Below are positions 18,060 to 27,748 of a stretch of DNA of 64,000 bases, piece by piece. The notes under the pieces were generated by a model. The model saw only the letters and a program-made list of their open reading frames with translations. It had not been told where the DNA came from and made no database searches. The stretch spans positions 62,001 to 126,000 of the forward strand of contig NZ_JACHBZ010000001.1 of NCBI RefSeq assembly GCF_014200575.1. The letters are read 5' to 3'. The translations under genes and the position numbers were made by a program. Each line of letters starts with the position of its first letter. Within the stretch, counting starts at the first letter, position 1. The DNA comes from Mucilaginibacter saanensis. GTDB lineage: Bacteria > Bacteroidota > Bacteroidia > Sphingobacteriales > Sphingobacteriaceae.

Positions 18060-18321
18060 AGAAGGTGTAAAAGCACGTGAAGTTAAACGCGCTAAATTGG
18101 TTGCTCAATACGCAGAGAAAAGAGCAGCTCTTAAAGAAGCCGGCGATTACGTTGGCTTAGATAAATTACCTAAAGCTTCGTCACCGGTAAAATTACACAA
18201 CCGTTGTAAATTAACCGGCCGCCCTCGTGGTTATATGCGTCAGTTTGGTATTTCACGTGTAACATTCCGTGAAATGGCATTAGCAGGCAAAATACCAGGA
18301 GTAAAGAAAGCAAGCTGGTAA
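18052..18321 (+). CDS. rpsN: 30S ribosomal protein S14 (zinc-free type)
   Basis: 89 aa from the ATG at 18052, giving [17 protein letters not shown]. The 89-residue length and the [18 protein letters not shown] block with only one Cys show the zinc-independent form rather than the 61-residue CxxC form. The start lies inside the end of rplE, so translation is probably coupled. Confidence 0.97.
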   Translation: MAKEGVKAREVKRAKLVAQYAEKRAALKEAGDYVGLDKLPKASSPVKLHNRCKLTGRPRGYMRQFGISRVTFREMALAGKIPGVKKASW

Positions 18322-18331
18322 AAAATCGATG

Positions 18332-18386
18332 TTCAAAAGTAAAAATTCAAAACACTAAATAATTGGTTTTGAATTTTTACTTTTGC
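18332..18386 (+). promoter_or_regulatory. Perfect 20-base-pair hairpin between rpsN and rpsH
   Basis: CAAAAGTAAAAATTCAAAAC and its exact reverse complement are separated by 12 bases. The stem is AT-rich and has no trailing T-run directly after it on the plus strand, so it is more likely an mRNA processing or stability element than a terminator. Confidence 0.65.
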
Positions 18387-18413
18387 GCTTTGAATTTTAA
18401 AATGAATTTAACC

Positions 18414-18456
18414 GATGGCAGGTCGTTCCGGATGTTACGGAAAGGAAACCACCATC
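18414..18456 (+). promoter_or_regulatory. Candidate rpsH leader stem
   Basis: GATGG (18414-18418) can pair with CCATC (18452-18456), and inside it TTCCG (18426-18430) with CGGAA (18438-18442). It ends 13 bases before the S8 start. In E. coli S8 represses its operon by binding such a bulged stem in the rplE leader; whether this is a counterpart is a guess. Confidence 0.35.
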
Positions 18457-18469
18457 ATAACACAATAAA

Positions 18470-18868
18470 ATGAATACAGATCCAATCGCAGATTATCTTA
18501 CAAGAGTAAGGAATGCTATTAAAGCCAACCATAGGGTTGTTGAAATTCCTGCATCAAATCTGAAAAAGGAAATCACGAAAGTGCTTTTCGACAAAGGTTA
18601 CATTGCCAATTATAAGTTTGAGGAAGTTGGTCCGCAAGGCAGCATTAAAGTTGCTTTAAAATACCATCCGATAACTAAAATTTCTGCTATCCGCAGCATT
18701 TCGCGCATCAGTAAGCCAGGTTTGAGGAAATATGCAGGTACTGATAACTTGCCAAGAGTATTAAATGGTTTAGGTATCGCTATCCTGTCAACTTCAAAAG
18801 GTGTAATGACCGATAAAGAAGCCCGTCAGCAAAATGTAGGTGGCGAAGTTTTATGCTACGTTTATTAA
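18470..18868 (+). CDS. rpsH: 30S ribosomal protein S8
   Basis: 132 aa. [19 protein letters not shown] at the start and the C-terminal [20 protein letters not shown] block are typical. S8 is a primary 16S rRNA binder and known feedback repressor in other bacteria. Unlike its neighbours it follows a 148-base spacer holding two possible stems. Confidence 0.99.
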   Translation: MNTDPIADYLTRVRNAIKANHRVVEIPASNLKKEITKVLFDKGYIANYKFEEVGPQGSIKVALKYHPITKISAIRSISRISKPGLRKYAGTDNLPRVLNGLGIAILSTSKGVMTDKEARQQNVGGEVLCYVY

Positions 18869-18884
18869 TAGGAGAAATTAAGCA

Positions 18885-19442
18885 ATGTCAAGAGTAGGAA
18901 AAGCACCGATAGCACTACCAGCAGGAGTAACTATTACCGTATCAGCAGATAATGTTGTTACTGTAAAAGGCCCTAAAGGTGAGTTGCAGCAAGCGGTTGA
19001 TAGCGATATCACCATTGCACAGGAAGACGGCAATTTGTTAGTTCAACGCCCGTCTGAACAAAAACGTCACAAAGCATTACATGGTTTATACCGTGCGCTT
19101 TTAAATAACATGGTAATAGGCGTAACCGAAGGTTACAAGGTACAGCAGGAATTAGTGGGTGTGGGTTACCGTGCTACCAATACTGGTAATACTTTGGATT
19201 TAGTGTTGGGTTACTCTCACCACTATGTATTTGAATTACCAAAAGAAATTAAAGTTACAACCACTGCTGATAAGGGTAAAAACCCAACCATCATCTTGGA
19301 ATCAATAGACAAACAACTTATTGGCCAGGTAGCGGCAAAAATACGCTCGTTACGTGCACCAGAACCTTACAAAGGTAAAGGTATCAAGTTTGTTGGCGAG
19401 ATATTAAGAAGAAAAGCAGGTAAATCAGCATCTAAAAAATAA
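18885..19442 (+). CDS. rplF: 50S ribosomal protein L6
   Basis: 185 aa. [19 protein letters not shown] at the start and [21 protein letters not shown] near the end are the L6 signatures. It binds near the sarcin-ricin loop. Confidence 0.99.
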   Translation: MSRVGKAPIALPAGVTITVSADNVVTVKGPKGELQQAVDSDITIAQEDGNLLVQRPSEQKRHKALHGLYRALLNNMVIGVTEGYKVQQELVGVGYRATNTGNTLDLVLGYSHHYVFELPKEIKVTTTADKGKNPTIILESIDKQLIGQVAAKIRSLRAPEPYKGKGIKFVGEILRRKAGKSASKK

Positions 19443-19447
19443 TCGTC

Positions 19448-19801
19448 ATGGGAGCTAAATTATCAAGAAGAGACAGGATTAAAAAAGGCATCAGAAAACG
19501 CCTTTCAGGATCAACAGAGCGTCCTCGCCTGTCAGTTTACAGAAGTAACAAAGGAATTTACGCGCAGATCATTGACGATTTAACCGGTAAAACTATTGTA
19601 TCAGCATCATCTTTATCAAAAGATTTTGTAGCAGCCGAAGGCACTAAATCTGATCAGTCAGTAGCTGTAGGTAAATTGGTAGCTCAAAAAGCTATTGCTG
19701 CAGGTATCAAAGATGTGGTTTTTGATAGAAACGGTTATTTGTACCATGGTCGTGTTAAGTCACTGGCCGAAGGTGCACGTGAAGGTGGTTTAAACTTTTA
19801 A
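19448..19801 (+). CDS. rplR: 50S ribosomal protein L18
   Basis: 117 aa. [21 protein letters not shown] and the C-terminal [23 protein letters not shown] are diagnostic; the protein binds 5S rRNA with L5. Confidence 0.99.
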   Translation: MGAKLSRRDRIKKGIRKRLSGSTERPRLSVYRSNKGIYAQIIDDLTGKTIVSASSLSKDFVAAEGTKSDQSVAVGKLVAQKAIAAGIKDVVFDRNGYLYHGRVKSLAEGAREGGLNF

Positions 19802-19813
19802 TCGAAAAGAGAA

Positions 19814-20332
19814 ATGTCAACAATCAACATAAAAAGAGTAAAAACAAGCGAGATCGAATTAAAAGACCGCTTGGTAAGCATACAACGTGTTGCCAAAGTA
19901 ACCAAAGGTGGCCGTACATTCAGTTTCTCTGCCATTGTGGTAGTAGGTGACGAGAACGGCGTTGTAGGTTATGGCCTAGGTAAAGCAAAAGAGGTTACCG
20001 AAGCAATTGCAAAAGGCATTGATGATGCTAAAAAGAACCTGGTAAAAGTTCCAATTTTAAACGGAACTATACCTCATGAGCAAATTGGTAAATTTAGCGG
20101 TGGTTTTGTTTTTATTAAACCAGCTGCAAATGGTACCGGTGTTATTGCTGGTGGTGCAATGCGTGCAGTGTTAGAGTCTGCAGGTATCCACAACGTATTG
20201 GCAAAATCAAAAGGTTCATCAAATCCGCACAACGTGGTTAAAGCAACTGTATCAGCATTAGCACAATTACGTGATGCGCATACTGTAGCTCAGCAACGTG
20301 GCGTTAGTTTAGGTAAAGTATTTAACGGATAA
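19814..20332 (+). CDS. rpsE: 30S ribosomal protein S5
   Basis: 172 aa. [19 protein letters not shown] and [17 protein letters not shown] form the double-stranded RNA-binding domain, followed by the [18 protein letters not shown] block. S5 affects decoding fidelity and helicase activity. Seven bases separate it from rpmD. Confidence 0.99.
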   Translation: MSTINIKRVKTSEIELKDRLVSIQRVAKVTKGGRTFSFSAIVVVGDENGVVGYGLGKAKEVTEAIAKGIDDAKKNLVKVPILNGTIPHEQIGKFSGGFVFIKPAANGTGVIAGGAMRAVLESAGIHNVLAKSKGSSNPHNVVKATVSALAQLRDAHTVAQQRGVSLGKVFNG

Positions 20333-20338
20333 TCAGTC

Positions 20339-20518
20339 ATGGCCAAAATCAAAATAACACAGATTAAGAGCGTGATCGACAGAAGTGAACGCCAAAAAAA
20401 GACAATCGAAGCTTTAGGCTTACGTAAAATTAACCACAGTGTAGAAGTTGAAGCTACACCTGCTATAGTTGGTATGGTTAGAAAAGTTAATCACCTGGTA
20501 GCGGTAGAAAATATTTAA
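20339..20518 (+). CDS. rpmD: 50S ribosomal protein L30
   Basis: 59 aa, exact L30 length: starts [19 protein letters not shown], then [20 protein letters not shown] and ends VENI. It is short enough to be easily missed but sits between rpsE and rplO as in most spc operons. Confidence 0.96.
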   Translation: MAKIKITQIKSVIDRSERQKKTIEALGLRKINHSVEVEATPAIVGMVRKVNHLVAVENI

Positions 20519-20522
20519 TATC

Positions 20523-20969
20523 ATGAATTTAAGTAATCTTAAACCTGCAGAAGGTTCTACTAAAAATAGAAAAAGAATTGGCCGTGGTACAGGTTCTGGC
20601 CGTGGCGGTACGTCAACCCGTGGCCACAAAGGCGCCGGTTCACGTTCAGGTACCAGCACCAAGGTAGGTTTTGAAGGTGGTCAAATGCCTTTGCAACGCC
20701 GTGTACCTAAGGTTGGTTTTAAAAACCCTAACCGTGTTGAATATACAGGTGTTAATCTTGACGTATTGCAAGAGTTGGTTGAAAAATACTCACTTGCAGC
20801 AGTTGATTTTGATACACTGAAAGAACATGGTTTGGTTTCACGTAACGACTTGGTTAAAATACTGGGCCGTGGCGAACTGAAAGCCAAATTAGAAGTTAAA
20901 GCACATGCATTTACTGCTACAGCGCAAAAGGCGATTGAAGCAGCTGGTGGTACCATAGTTAAGTTGTAA
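20523..20969 (+). CDS. rplO: 50S ribosomal protein L15
   Basis: 148 aa. The Gly/Arg-rich N-terminus (KRIGRGTGSGRGGTSTRGHK) and GFEGGQMPLQRRVPKVGF are diagnostic. It is a late-assembly protein in the 50S interior. Confidence 0.99.
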   Translation: MNLSNLKPAEGSTKNRKRIGRGTGSGRGGTSTRGHKGAGSRSGTSTKVGFEGGQMPLQRRVPKVGFKNPNRVEYTGVNLDVLQELVEKYSLAAVDFDTLKEHGLVSRNDLVKILGRGELKAKLEVKAHAFTATAQKAIEAAGGTIVKL

Positions 20970-20975
20970 GTTTCA

Positions 20976-22316
20976 ATGAAGAAATTTTTCACCACATTAT
21001 CCAATATCTGGAAAATCGAAGATCTGAGAGTGCGTATTATTAACACACTCTTATTTCTTTTAATATATCGCGTAGGCTCATTCGTGGTTTTACCTGGTGT
21101 TAATGCAACATCAATATCAAACCAAAAGGCAGAAGGATTAGTAGGATTGCTGAATATGTTTGCAGGAGGTTCGTTTTCACGTGCCTCTATATTTGCGTTA
21201 GGTGTAATGCCTTATATTTCGGCTTCAATTGTGGTGCAACTGCTGGGTATTGCAGTGCCTTATTTTACTAAACTTCAAAAAGAAGGCGAAAGCGGACGTA
21301 ACAAGCTTAACCAGTGGACCCGCTATTTAACCATAGCTATTACCGGTTTACAGGCTATTGGCTATGTACGTTCACAAATTGCTCCTGATGCTCGTTTAAT
21401 AAGCGACCCGATATTTACCGTATTAACTACTGTAGTTTTAACAGCAGGTACATTATTTGTAATGTGGTTGGGTGAAAAAATTACTGATAAGGGAATCGGT
21501 AACGGTATATCTTTAATTATCATGGTGGGTATTATTGCCCAGTTGCCAGGTGCGTTTTTAACAGAGTTCCAGTCACGTACCGGTGGTGCAGGTGGTTTGG
21601 TAACTTTTGTAGTTGAAATTGTGGCACTTATTGGTGTGGTAATGTTCACTATACTTATTGTACAGGGTACCCGCAAAATTGCGGTACAATATGCAAAACG
21701 TATAGTAGGTAACAAGCAATACGGTGGCGTACGCCAGTATATACCTTTAAAGGTAAATGCAGCAGGTGTAATGCCAATCATATTTGCCCAGGCCTTAATG
21801 TTCATTCCGCAAACAGTATCACAGTTTTTCCCTAACGCGGCATCAAACGGTATTTTGATAGCATTATCAAATTATAACTCATGGGAACATAACCTGTTGT
21901 TTGGTATCCTGATCATCCTGTTTACTTATTTCTATACGGCTATTACGGTTAACCCTAACCAAATGGCTGATGATATGAAAAAGAACGGTGGTTTTATACC
22001 GGGCATTAAACCAGGTAGAAGTACTGCGGAGTATATTGATGGTGTAATTTCAAGGATCACTTTACCAGGATCAATATTCCTGGCTATTGTAGCAATCATA
22101 CCGGCAATTGCCAGTTTGGTAGGTGTATCCCCAATTTTCGCAAGATTTTTTGGTGGTACCTCACTGATCATTCTGGTAGGTGTTGTGTTGGATACCCTGC
22201 AACAGGTGGAAAGTCATTTGTTAATGCGTCACTATGATGGTTTAATGAAAACCGGACGAATTAAAGGTCGTACAGCAATGCCTGCTGCTGCCGGAACAAG
22301 TCCGACAGCGATCTAA
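20976..22316 (+). CDS. secY: Protein translocase subunit SecY
   Basis: 446 aa with ten hydrophobic segments, the channel of the Sec translocase. RVGSFVVLPGVN after the first helix, FAGGSFSRASIFALGVMPYISASI in the plug/TM2 region and NPNQMADDMKKNGGFIPGIKPG in the cytosolic loop between TM8 and TM9 are conserved. It follows rplO by 6 bases as in other spc operons and precedes map by 6. Confidence 0.99.
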   Translation: MKKFFTTLSNIWKIEDLRVRIINTLLFLLIYRVGSFVVLPGVNATSISNQKAEGLVGLLNMFAGGSFSRASIFALGVMPYISASIVVQLLGIAVPYFTKLQKEGESGRNKLNQWTRYLTIAITGLQAIGYVRSQIAPDARLISDPIFTVLTTVVLTAGTLFVMWLGEKITDKGIGNGISLIIMVGIIAQLPGAFLTEFQSRTGGAGGLVTFVVEIVALIGVVMFTILIVQGTRKIAVQYAKRIVGNKQYGGVRQYIPLKVNAAGVMPIIFAQALMFIPQTVSQFFPNAASNGILIALSNYNSWEHNLLFGILIILFTYFYTAITVNPNQMADDMKKNGGFIPGIKPGRSTAEYIDGVISRITLPGSIFLAIVAIIPAIASLVGVSPIFARFFGGTSLIILVGVVLDTLQQVESHLLMRHYDGLMKTGRIKGRTAMPAAAGTSPTAI

Positions 22317-22322
22317 TAAGGG

Positions 22323-23114
22323 ATGTCAAAAATCATTTATAAGTCTGCCGAGGAAATAGAGCTCATTAGAGCAAGCGCTTTGCTGGTGTCAAAGACACAT
22401 GCAGAGATCGCTAAAGTAATTGCTCCTGGCGTTACTACTATTGAACTCGACAGACTTGCTGAAACCTTTATACGCGACAACGGCGGTATACCTACTTTTT
22501 TAAACTACGGCGGCTTTCCTTACTCACTTTGCATTTCACTGAATGATCAGGTTGTGCATGGTTTTCCCGGAAAGTATACCTTGGTTGAAGGAGATCTGGT
22601 TTCTGTTGACTGCGGTGCTACCCTAAACGGATTTGTTGGCGACTCTGCTTATACCTTTGCCATTGGCGAGGTAAGCGATGCCGTTAAGAAGCTGATGCGG
22701 GTAACCAAAGAGTGCCTTTACTTAGGTATTGAAAAAGCAGTTGTTGGTATGCGTATAGGCGATATAGGCTATGCTGTACAGGAACATGCCGAGAAGAACG
22801 GCTTTGGTGTAGTTAAGGAGCTTGTAGGGCATGGAGTGGGCGTTAAGCTTCACGAAAAGCCCGAGGTACCTAATTATGGCAAACGCGGTGCTGGCATTAA
22901 ACTGGAAGAAGGCATGGTGATAGCGATTGAGCCCATGATCAATGCAGGCCGGGCAGGTGTTAAGTTTTGGGATGATGGATGGACTGTATCAACGGTTGAT
23001 AAAAAACCATCGGCACATTACGAGCATACAGTTGCAATAGGTAAAGGCAAAGCAGACATTTTATCAACATTTGAATACGTTGATAATGTTTTAAAAGAAA
23101 AGAATAATAATTAA
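22323..23114 (+). CDS. map: Methionine aminopeptidase, type I
   Basis: 263 aa. It removes the initiator Met from new proteins. Metal-binding signatures are visible: DCGATLNGFVGDSAYTF (first Asp pair), GHGVGVKLHEKPEVPNYG (His), IEPMINAG (Glu) and the last Glu in SAHYEHTVAIG. Its place between secY and infA is common in Bacteroidota and Firmicutes. Confidence 0.98.
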   Translation: MSKIIYKSAEEIELIRASALLVSKTHAEIAKVIAPGVTTIELDRLAETFIRDNGGIPTFLNYGGFPYSLCISLNDQVVHGFPGKYTLVEGDLVSVDCGATLNGFVGDSAYTFAIGEVSDAVKKLMRVTKECLYLGIEKAVVGMRIGDIGYAVQEHAEKNGFGVVKELVGHGVGVKLHEKPEVPNYGKRGAGIKLEEGMVIAIEPMINAGRAGVKFWDDGWTVSTVDKKPSAHYEHTVAIGKGKADILSTFEYVDNVLKEKNNN

Positions 23115-23125
23115 ATAATTTTTAT

Positions 23126-23133
23126 TAATTTTG
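23126..23133 (+). promoter_or_regulatory. Candidate internal -7 box before infA
   Basis: TAATTTTG fits TAnnTTTG and is 45 bases before the infA ATG, in an AT-rich stretch. No TTG lies at the ideal 19-base distance, so it may be a weak secondary promoter for infA and the genes after it. Confidence 0.45.
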
Positions 23134-23177
23134 CATCCCGGTTTTAGGGCGGATAATTAAGTAATAATCAATAAAAT

Positions 23178-23396
23178 ATGGCTAAACAATCATCGATTGA
23201 GCAAGACGGTACAATTAGAGAAGCATTGTCAAATGCAATGTTCCGGGTTGAACTGGAAAACGGTCATGAGATTATTGCACATATATCCGGCAAGATGCGT
23301 ATGCACTATATCAAGATTTTACCTGGCGACAGAGTGAAACTGGAGATGAGCCCATACGATTTAACAAAGGGTAGAATAACCTATAGATATAAATAA
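23178..23396 (+). CDS. infA: Translation initiation factor IF-1
   Basis: 72 aa, exact length. [20 protein letters not shown] and the OB-fold core [21 protein letters not shown] are typical. It blocks the ribosomal A site during initiation. Confidence 0.99.
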   Translation: MAKQSSIEQDGTIREALSNAMFRVELENGHEIIAHISGKMRMHYIKILPGDRVKLEMSPYDLTKGRITYRYK

Positions 23397-23404
23397 ACAA
23401 AGAG

Positions 23405-23521
23405 ATGAAAGTTAGAGCATCCATTAAGAAACGCAGCGTTGATTGTAAAATCATTCGCCGTAACGGGAAACTTTATGTAATTAACAAAAAGAATCCTAAG
23501 TATAAACAACGCCAGGGCTAA
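23405..23521 (+). CDS. rpmJ: 50S ribosomal protein L36 (zinc-free type)
   Basis: 38 aa: [20 protein letters not shown] to KYKQRQG. It has a single Cys, so it lacks the four-ligand zinc ribbon of the C+ form. It starts 8 bases after infA and is followed by an AT-rich spacer with TTCAATAAC-like repeats. Confidence 0.97.
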   Translation: MKVRASIKKRSVDCKIIRRNGKLYVINKKNPKYKQRQG

Positions 23522-23545
23522 AAATAATTTTGAATTGGAGAAGGA

Positions 23546-23604
23546 TTGAATTACTGATTAATTAGAATTCGATAATTCAATGGTTCAATAACTCAATAAA
23601 TAAG
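23546..23604. repeat. Degenerate TTCAnTAAn spacer repeat, rpmJ-rpsM gap
   Basis: Short AATTCAATNN units in both orientations, for example GATAATTCAATGGTTCAATA and ACTCAATAAA, at about nine-base steps. Similar runs are in 24073-24110, 47943-48017, 50139-50308 and 57244-57275. Confidence 0.5.
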
Positions 23605-23611
23605 ATAAAAT

Positions 23612-23989
23612 ATGGCAAGGATATCAGGTATTGATTTACCAAAAAATAAAAGAGGAGAAATCGGACTTACTTACATTTTCGGTATAGGCCGCTCAACAGC
23701 TCAAAAGATTTTGACTGAGGCAGGTATTGATTTTAATATAAAAGTACAAGAATGGACCGATGATCAATTATCCTCAATTCGTGGAATTATCAACGATCAG
23801 ATCAAGGTGGAAGGTTCACTTCGTTCAGAAGTGCAGCTTAACATCAAACGTTTGATGGATATAGGTTGTTACCGCGGTACACGTCACCGTAAAGGTTTAC
23901 CATTACGTGGTCAGCGTACTAAAAATAACTCACGTACCCGTAAAGGAAAACGTAAAACAGTTGCTAACAAGAAAAAAGCTACTAAATAG
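23612..23989 (+). CDS. rpsM: 30S ribosomal protein S13
   Basis: 125 aa. [20 protein letters not shown], the [11 protein letters not shown] turn and [22 protein letters not shown] are diagnostic, with a basic KKK tail that contacts the P-site tRNA. First of the classical alpha operon. Confidence 0.99.
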   Translation: MARISGIDLPKNKRGEIGLTYIFGIGRSTAQKILTEAGIDFNIKVQEWTDDQLSSIRGIINDQIKVEGSLRSEVQLNIKRLMDIGCYRGTRHRKGLPLRGQRTKNNSRTRKGKRKTVANKKKATK

Positions 23990-24072
23990 TAATTGATTAA
24001 TGATTAAGGGGCGTTAATTAATGCTTTAAGATCATTAGGAATAAAAATTAAAAAAACAGTTGGTGGGTCCGG

Positions 24073-24110
24073 ATTATTCAGTAATCCAATAATTCATTAA
24101 CTCAATAATT
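24073..24110. repeat. Degenerate TTCAnTAAn spacer repeat, rpsM-rpsK gap
   Basis: ATTATTCAGTAATCCAATAA followed by TTCATTAACTCAATAATT: three or four units of a nine-base TTCAnTAAn motif. It is one of several such spacers between translation genes. Confidence 0.5.
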
Positions 24111-24116
24111 AAAAAA

Positions 24117-24506
24117 ATGGCTAAGAGCAAAAAAGTTACCAAAAAGCGCGTTGTAATTGTTGAACCAGTAGGTGAGGCACACATCAATGCTACTTTTAAC
24201 AATATCATTATCACCCTTACTAATAAAACCGGGCAGGCTGTATCATGGTCATCAGCTGGTAAAATGGGTTTTAAAGGTTCAAAAAAGAATACTCCTTATG
24301 CTGCCGGTCAGGCTGCTGCCGATTGCGGTAAAGTTGCTTATGATTTAGGCTTACGTAAAGTTGAAGTATTTGTAAAAGGCCCAGGTGCCGGTCGTGAGTC
24401 AGCTATCCGTACGTTACAAACTACAGGTATCGAAGTTACTACGATTAAAGACATTACACCGCTTCCACACAATGGTTGTCGTCCTTCAAAAAGAAGAAGA
24501 GTTTAA
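24117..24506 (+). CDS. rpsK: 30S ribosomal protein S11
   Basis: 129 aa. [19 protein letters not shown] and the C-terminal [17 protein letters not shown] are diagnostic of S11, which lies on the platform near the mRNA exit. Confidence 0.99.
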   Translation: MAKSKKVTKKRVVIVEPVGEAHINATFNNIIITLTNKTGQAVSWSSAGKMGFKGSKKNTPYAAGQAAADCGKVAYDLGLRKVEVFVKGPGAGRESAIRTLQTTGIEVTTIKDITPLPHNGCRPSKRRRV

Positions 24507-24573
24507 TTAACAAATTTTTTAAAGCTAAGATTCGGCAGCTGCAGGCTGCTTGATACTTTAAGAACACACAAAA

Positions 24574-25182
24574 ATGGCAAGATATACAGGACCAAAATCC
24601 AAAATTGCACGTCGTTTCCGTGAGCCGATCTTCGGTCCGGATAAAGCGTTAGAACGTAAAAACTATCCACCAGGAATGCACGGTGCTTCCAAACGTCGTG
24701 GAAAACAATCTGAGTATTCAACTCAATTAATGGAGAAACAAAAAGTTAAATACACTTATGGTGTATTAGAGCGTCAGTTCGAAAACTTGTTTCACCGTGC
24801 ATCAGCTAAAGAAGGTATCACAGGCGAAAACCTGCTGAAATTTTTAGAGGCTCGTTTAGATAACGCTGTTTACCGTTTAGGTATTGCTCCTACACGTTCA
24901 GCAGCACGCCAGCTGGTAAATCACAAACACATTAATGTTAACGGTGCTGTTGTAAACATTGCATCTTACGCATTAAAAGCTGGTGATGTGATTTCAGTTC
25001 GTGAAAAATCTAAATCATTAGAAGCAATTACATTGTCAGTTGCCGGAAGAAGAATCAACAAATACAGCTGGTTAGAGTGGGATGCTAATGCCTTAACAGG
25101 TAAGTTCCTTAACTATCCTAACCGCGATGAGATCCCTGAAAACATTAAGGAAAACCTAATCGTCGAGTTGTACTCAAAATAA
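24574..25182 (+). CDS. rpsD: 30S ribosomal protein S4 (zinc-free type)
   Basis: 202 aa. [20 protein letters not shown] and the S4 RNA-binding domain ([19 protein letters not shown], then [14 protein letters not shown]) are clear. There is no Cys cluster at the N-terminus, so it does not bind zinc. It is a primary 16S rRNA binder and, in E. coli, the repressor of the alpha operon. Confidence 0.99.
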   Translation: MARYTGPKSKIARRFREPIFGPDKALERKNYPPGMHGASKRRGKQSEYSTQLMEKQKVKYTYGVLERQFENLFHRASAKEGITGENLLKFLEARLDNAVYRLGIAPTRSAARQLVNHKHINVNGAVVNIASYALKAGDVISVREKSKSLEAITLSVAGRRINKYSWLEWDANALTGKFLNYPNRDEIPENIKENLIVELYSK

Positions 25183-25277
25183 TAACGATACATATCCATG
25201 GGATGGTTGGCATATTATGTCAATCATTTTCGTGGTTTAAATCAATTCAATTAGTAAACAATAAATAAAGGATATAA

Positions 25278-26270
25278 ATGGCAATTTTAGCATTTCAAAA
25301 ACCAGACAAGGTTATCATGCAGAAATCGAATGATTTTGATGGCACGTTTGAGTTTCGTCCGTTAGAACCAGGCTTCGGTGTAACCATTGGTAATGCTCTA
25401 CGTCGTATCTTACTTTCATCACTCGAAGGTTATGCGATTACTTCCGTTCGTTTTTCAGGAGTAATGCATGAGTTTTCAACCATCAAAGGTGTTGTTGAAG
25501 ACGTTACCGAGATCATTTTGAACCTTAAACAAGTTCGTTTCAAAAAAACAGGTGAATCTGGCGACAACGAGAAGATATTTGTTATCATAAATGGCCAGGA
25601 CGCTTTTAAAGCCGGAGATGTTACTAAATTCTCTAATAACTTTACTGTTTTAAATCCTGATCTGGTTATCTGTAACATGGATTCATCAGTAACGCTTGAA
25701 ATTGAGCTTACTGTTGCTAAAGGCCGTGGTTACGTTCCGAGCGAGGAGAATAAAAATCCTGATGCGAATGTTGGTGTAATAGCTATTGATTCCATCTTTA
25801 CGCCTATTAAAAACGTAAAATATACTATTGAAAACTATCGTGTTGAACAAAAAACAGACTATGAAAAATTAGTACTGGATATTGCAACAGATGGCTCAAT
25901 TCATCCTGAAGACGCATTAAAAGAAGCTGCTAAGATCTTGATCCAGCACTTTATGTTATTCAGCGATGAGAACATGATGCTTGAAGCACAGGCTAAAGAA
26001 GAAACCAAAGAAGTTGATGAAGAGATCCTGCACATGCGTAAGATCCTGAAAACTGAACTGGTTGACCTTGACCTTTCTGTACGTGCGTTAAATTGCCTTA
26101 AAGCTGCTGATATCCGCAGCCTGGCTGATTTAGTGTCATACGATGTTGCTGATATGTTAAAGTTCAGAAACTTTGGTAAAAAGTCATTAACTGAAATTCA
26201 GGACCTGGTTAAATCAAAAGGTTTATCTTTTGGTATGAACCTGTCAAAATTTAAGTTAGACGAAGAATAA
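25278..26270 (+). CDS. rpoA: RNA polymerase subunit alpha
   Basis: 330 aa. The N-terminal dimer domain (about 1-230) has [22 protein letters not shown]; the C-terminal domain (about 255-325) has the helix-hairpin-helix block [18 protein letters not shown] and [15 protein letters not shown] that binds UP elements. An acidic linker ([14 protein letters not shown]) joins them. A strong terminator hairpin follows immediately, before rplQ. Confidence 0.99.
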   Translation: MAILAFQKPDKVIMQKSNDFDGTFEFRPLEPGFGVTIGNALRRILLSSLEGYAITSVRFSGVMHEFSTIKGVVEDVTEIILNLKQVRFKKTGESGDNEKIFVIINGQDAFKAGDVTKFSNNFTVLNPDLVICNMDSSVTLEIELTVAKGRGYVPSEENKNPDANVGVIAIDSIFTPIKNVKYTIENYRVEQKTDYEKLVLDIATDGSIHPEDALKEAAKILIQHFMLFSDENMMLEAQAKEETKEVDEEILHMRKILKTELVDLDLSVRALNCLKAADIRSLADLVSYDVADMLKFRNFGKKSLTEIQDLVKSKGLSFGMNLSKFKLDEE

Positions 26271-26278
26271 TAAAACTT

Positions 26279-26320
26279 AAAAAGTGAGGCCGGAGAAATT
26301 TCTCCAACCTCACTTTTTTA
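26279..26320 (+). terminator. Terminator hairpin between rpoA and rplQ
   Basis: AAAGTGAGG (26281-26289) pairs with CCTCACTTT (26308-26316), with an inner GGAGAAATTTCTCC stem, and is followed by a T-run. This is a rho-independent terminator form within what is normally one transcript. Confidence 0.8.
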
Positions 26321-26410
26321 TTTATATAATACAAACAATTTAGCGAAGGCATAATTCCGAAGGCTTGAGTTCATCGCCGGACGGTATGCACGTGAAATAA
26401 TTTAATAACA

Positions 26411-26971
26411 ATGAGACACGGAAACAAAAACAATCACTTAGGCCGTACTACCAGCCACCGCAAAGCGATGCTGGCTAACATGGCAACTTCGCTTATTTTA
26501 CACAAGCGCATCACTACAACATTAGCAAAAGCAAAAGTTTTGCGCGGTTATGTTGAGCCTTTATTAACTAAATCAAAAAACGATACTACTCACTCTCGTC
26601 GTACAGTGTTTAGCTACCTGCAAGACAAAGACGCAACAACTATCCTTTTCCGCGAAATTGCTGAAAAAATAGCTAACCGTCCAGGTGGTTACACCCGTAT
26701 TATTAAGTTAGAGAACCGTTTAGGCGATAACGCTGAAATGGCAATCATTGAGTTAGTAGACTATAACACTGTTTACGGTGTTGATACTGCTGCCGCTGCT
26801 AAAAAATCAACACGTCGTCGTGGTGGTTCTGCTGCAAAAGCTAAAACAGCTGCACCTGTTGCTGCTGCCGAAGAAGCACCGGTTGCTGAAGAAGTTAAAG
26901 CAGAAGCTCCTGCAACTGAAGAAGCTCCAGCTGCTCCTGCAAACGAGGAAAACGCTGAAAAAGGAGAATAA
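26411..26971 (+). CDS. rplQ: 50S ribosomal protein L17 with Ala/Glu/Pro tail
   Basis: 186 aa. Residues 1-125 are a normal L17 ([20 protein letters not shown], then [19 protein letters not shown] and [18 protein letters not shown]). The last 60 residues are a low-complexity, first basic ([15 protein letters not shown]) and then acidic Ala/Glu/Pro run with no known domain. Such extensions on L17 recur in Bacteroidota. It lies beyond the terminator after rpoA, so it may have its own promoter, which I could not identify. Confidence 0.97.
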   Translation: MRHGNKNNHLGRTTSHRKAMLANMATSLILHKRITTTLAKAKVLRGYVEPLLTKSKNDTTHSRRTVFSYLQDKDATTILFREIAEKIANRPGGYTRIIKLENRLGDNAEMAIIELVDYNTVYGVDTAAAAKKSTRRRGGSAAKAKTAAPVAAAEEAPVAEEVKAEAPATEEAPAAPANEENAEKGE

Positions 26972-26992
26972 TTTTTTCTTTTTGAATATAGA

Positions 26993-27023
26993 AAAGCCCC
27001 GCTCATTAGAGTGGGGCTTTTTT
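26993..27023 (+). terminator. Terminator of the ribosomal block
   Basis: AAAGCCCC/GGGGCTTT stem with a short loop and T-run, 22 bases after the rplQ stop. Confidence 0.88.
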
Positions 27024-27265
27024 GTTTACTATAAATTTTAGCGTTTCCGGCTGTAAGCCCCGCCGGTACACTGTTCCCTAATATTTACCCAAACCTTCTT
27101 TTTGGGCGCTAACATTAACTGCACCGCATTATTTTGTTGTTTCCCGTACTAATATTTCTTGATAGTGAATTGTTCTTTTTTTATTAAAGTGTTAATAATC
27201 AGGTAATTAGTTATTAAATTTAATGCAAGTAAATATTAGTTGTTAACCCCTTAATCTTAAAGAAA

Positions 27266-27748
27266 ATGAGAAATCTTTTGATTGTGGTATTTACACTGCT
27301 TGCCTGCACCACACTGGCTCAAACCACTACAAAAAACGGTACTATTTACAAAGATCATCCTTACATTACTATTGTAAACACCTCCAATGACCTTTTTTTA
27401 AAGCAAGACTGGGATGGCTTGTCAAAGCTTTATGCCGATACGGCGAAGTTTTATGACCCGGGGAGCCCTAAAAAGATGTCGCTTGATGAACAGAAAAAAG
27501 ATTGGGCAGATATCGTAGCCAACTGGGAACAAATAAAAGTAGTTAAGGTAGGTTACCCTGATGGTTTGGAATACGATAAAGATCCATTTACCGTACAATC
27601 CTGGTGGAAAATAACTGCCGTTAACAAGAAAACAAAAAAAACGGCAACGTTTCACATGGTTCAGTTTGATGAGTTTAATAAGGATGGAAAGATAGGGGTA
27701 GAGTTTTCTTACTATGACCGTACGCCGCTGATAGAGGCATCTAAATAA
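27266..27748 (+). CDS. Secreted NTF2-like (SnoaL-type) protein
   Basis: 160 aa with a signal peptide (RNLLIVVFTLLACTTLA, cut before QTTT). The rest fits the NTF2-like cone fold: an N-terminal helix with DWDGLSKLYADTAKFYDPGS, then WWKITAVNKKTKKTATFHMV and a final FSYYDRTPL strand. Such proteins serve as small-molecule binders or unusual enzymes; the role here is unknown. It is a lone gene before dnaK. Confidence 0.75.
   Translation: MRNLLIVVFTLLACTTLAQTTTKNGTIYKDHPYITIVNTSNDLFLKQDWDGLSKLYADTAKFYDPGSPKKMSLDEQKKDWADIVANWEQIKVVKVGYPDGLEYDKDPFTVQSWWKITAVNKKTKKTATFHMVQFDEFNKDGKIGVEFSYYDRTPLIEASK

Noticed and set aside
26778..27041. Leu-rich 87-residue frame over the L17 tail
   Set aside because: A shadow of the Ala/Glu/Pro coding repeat in another phase.
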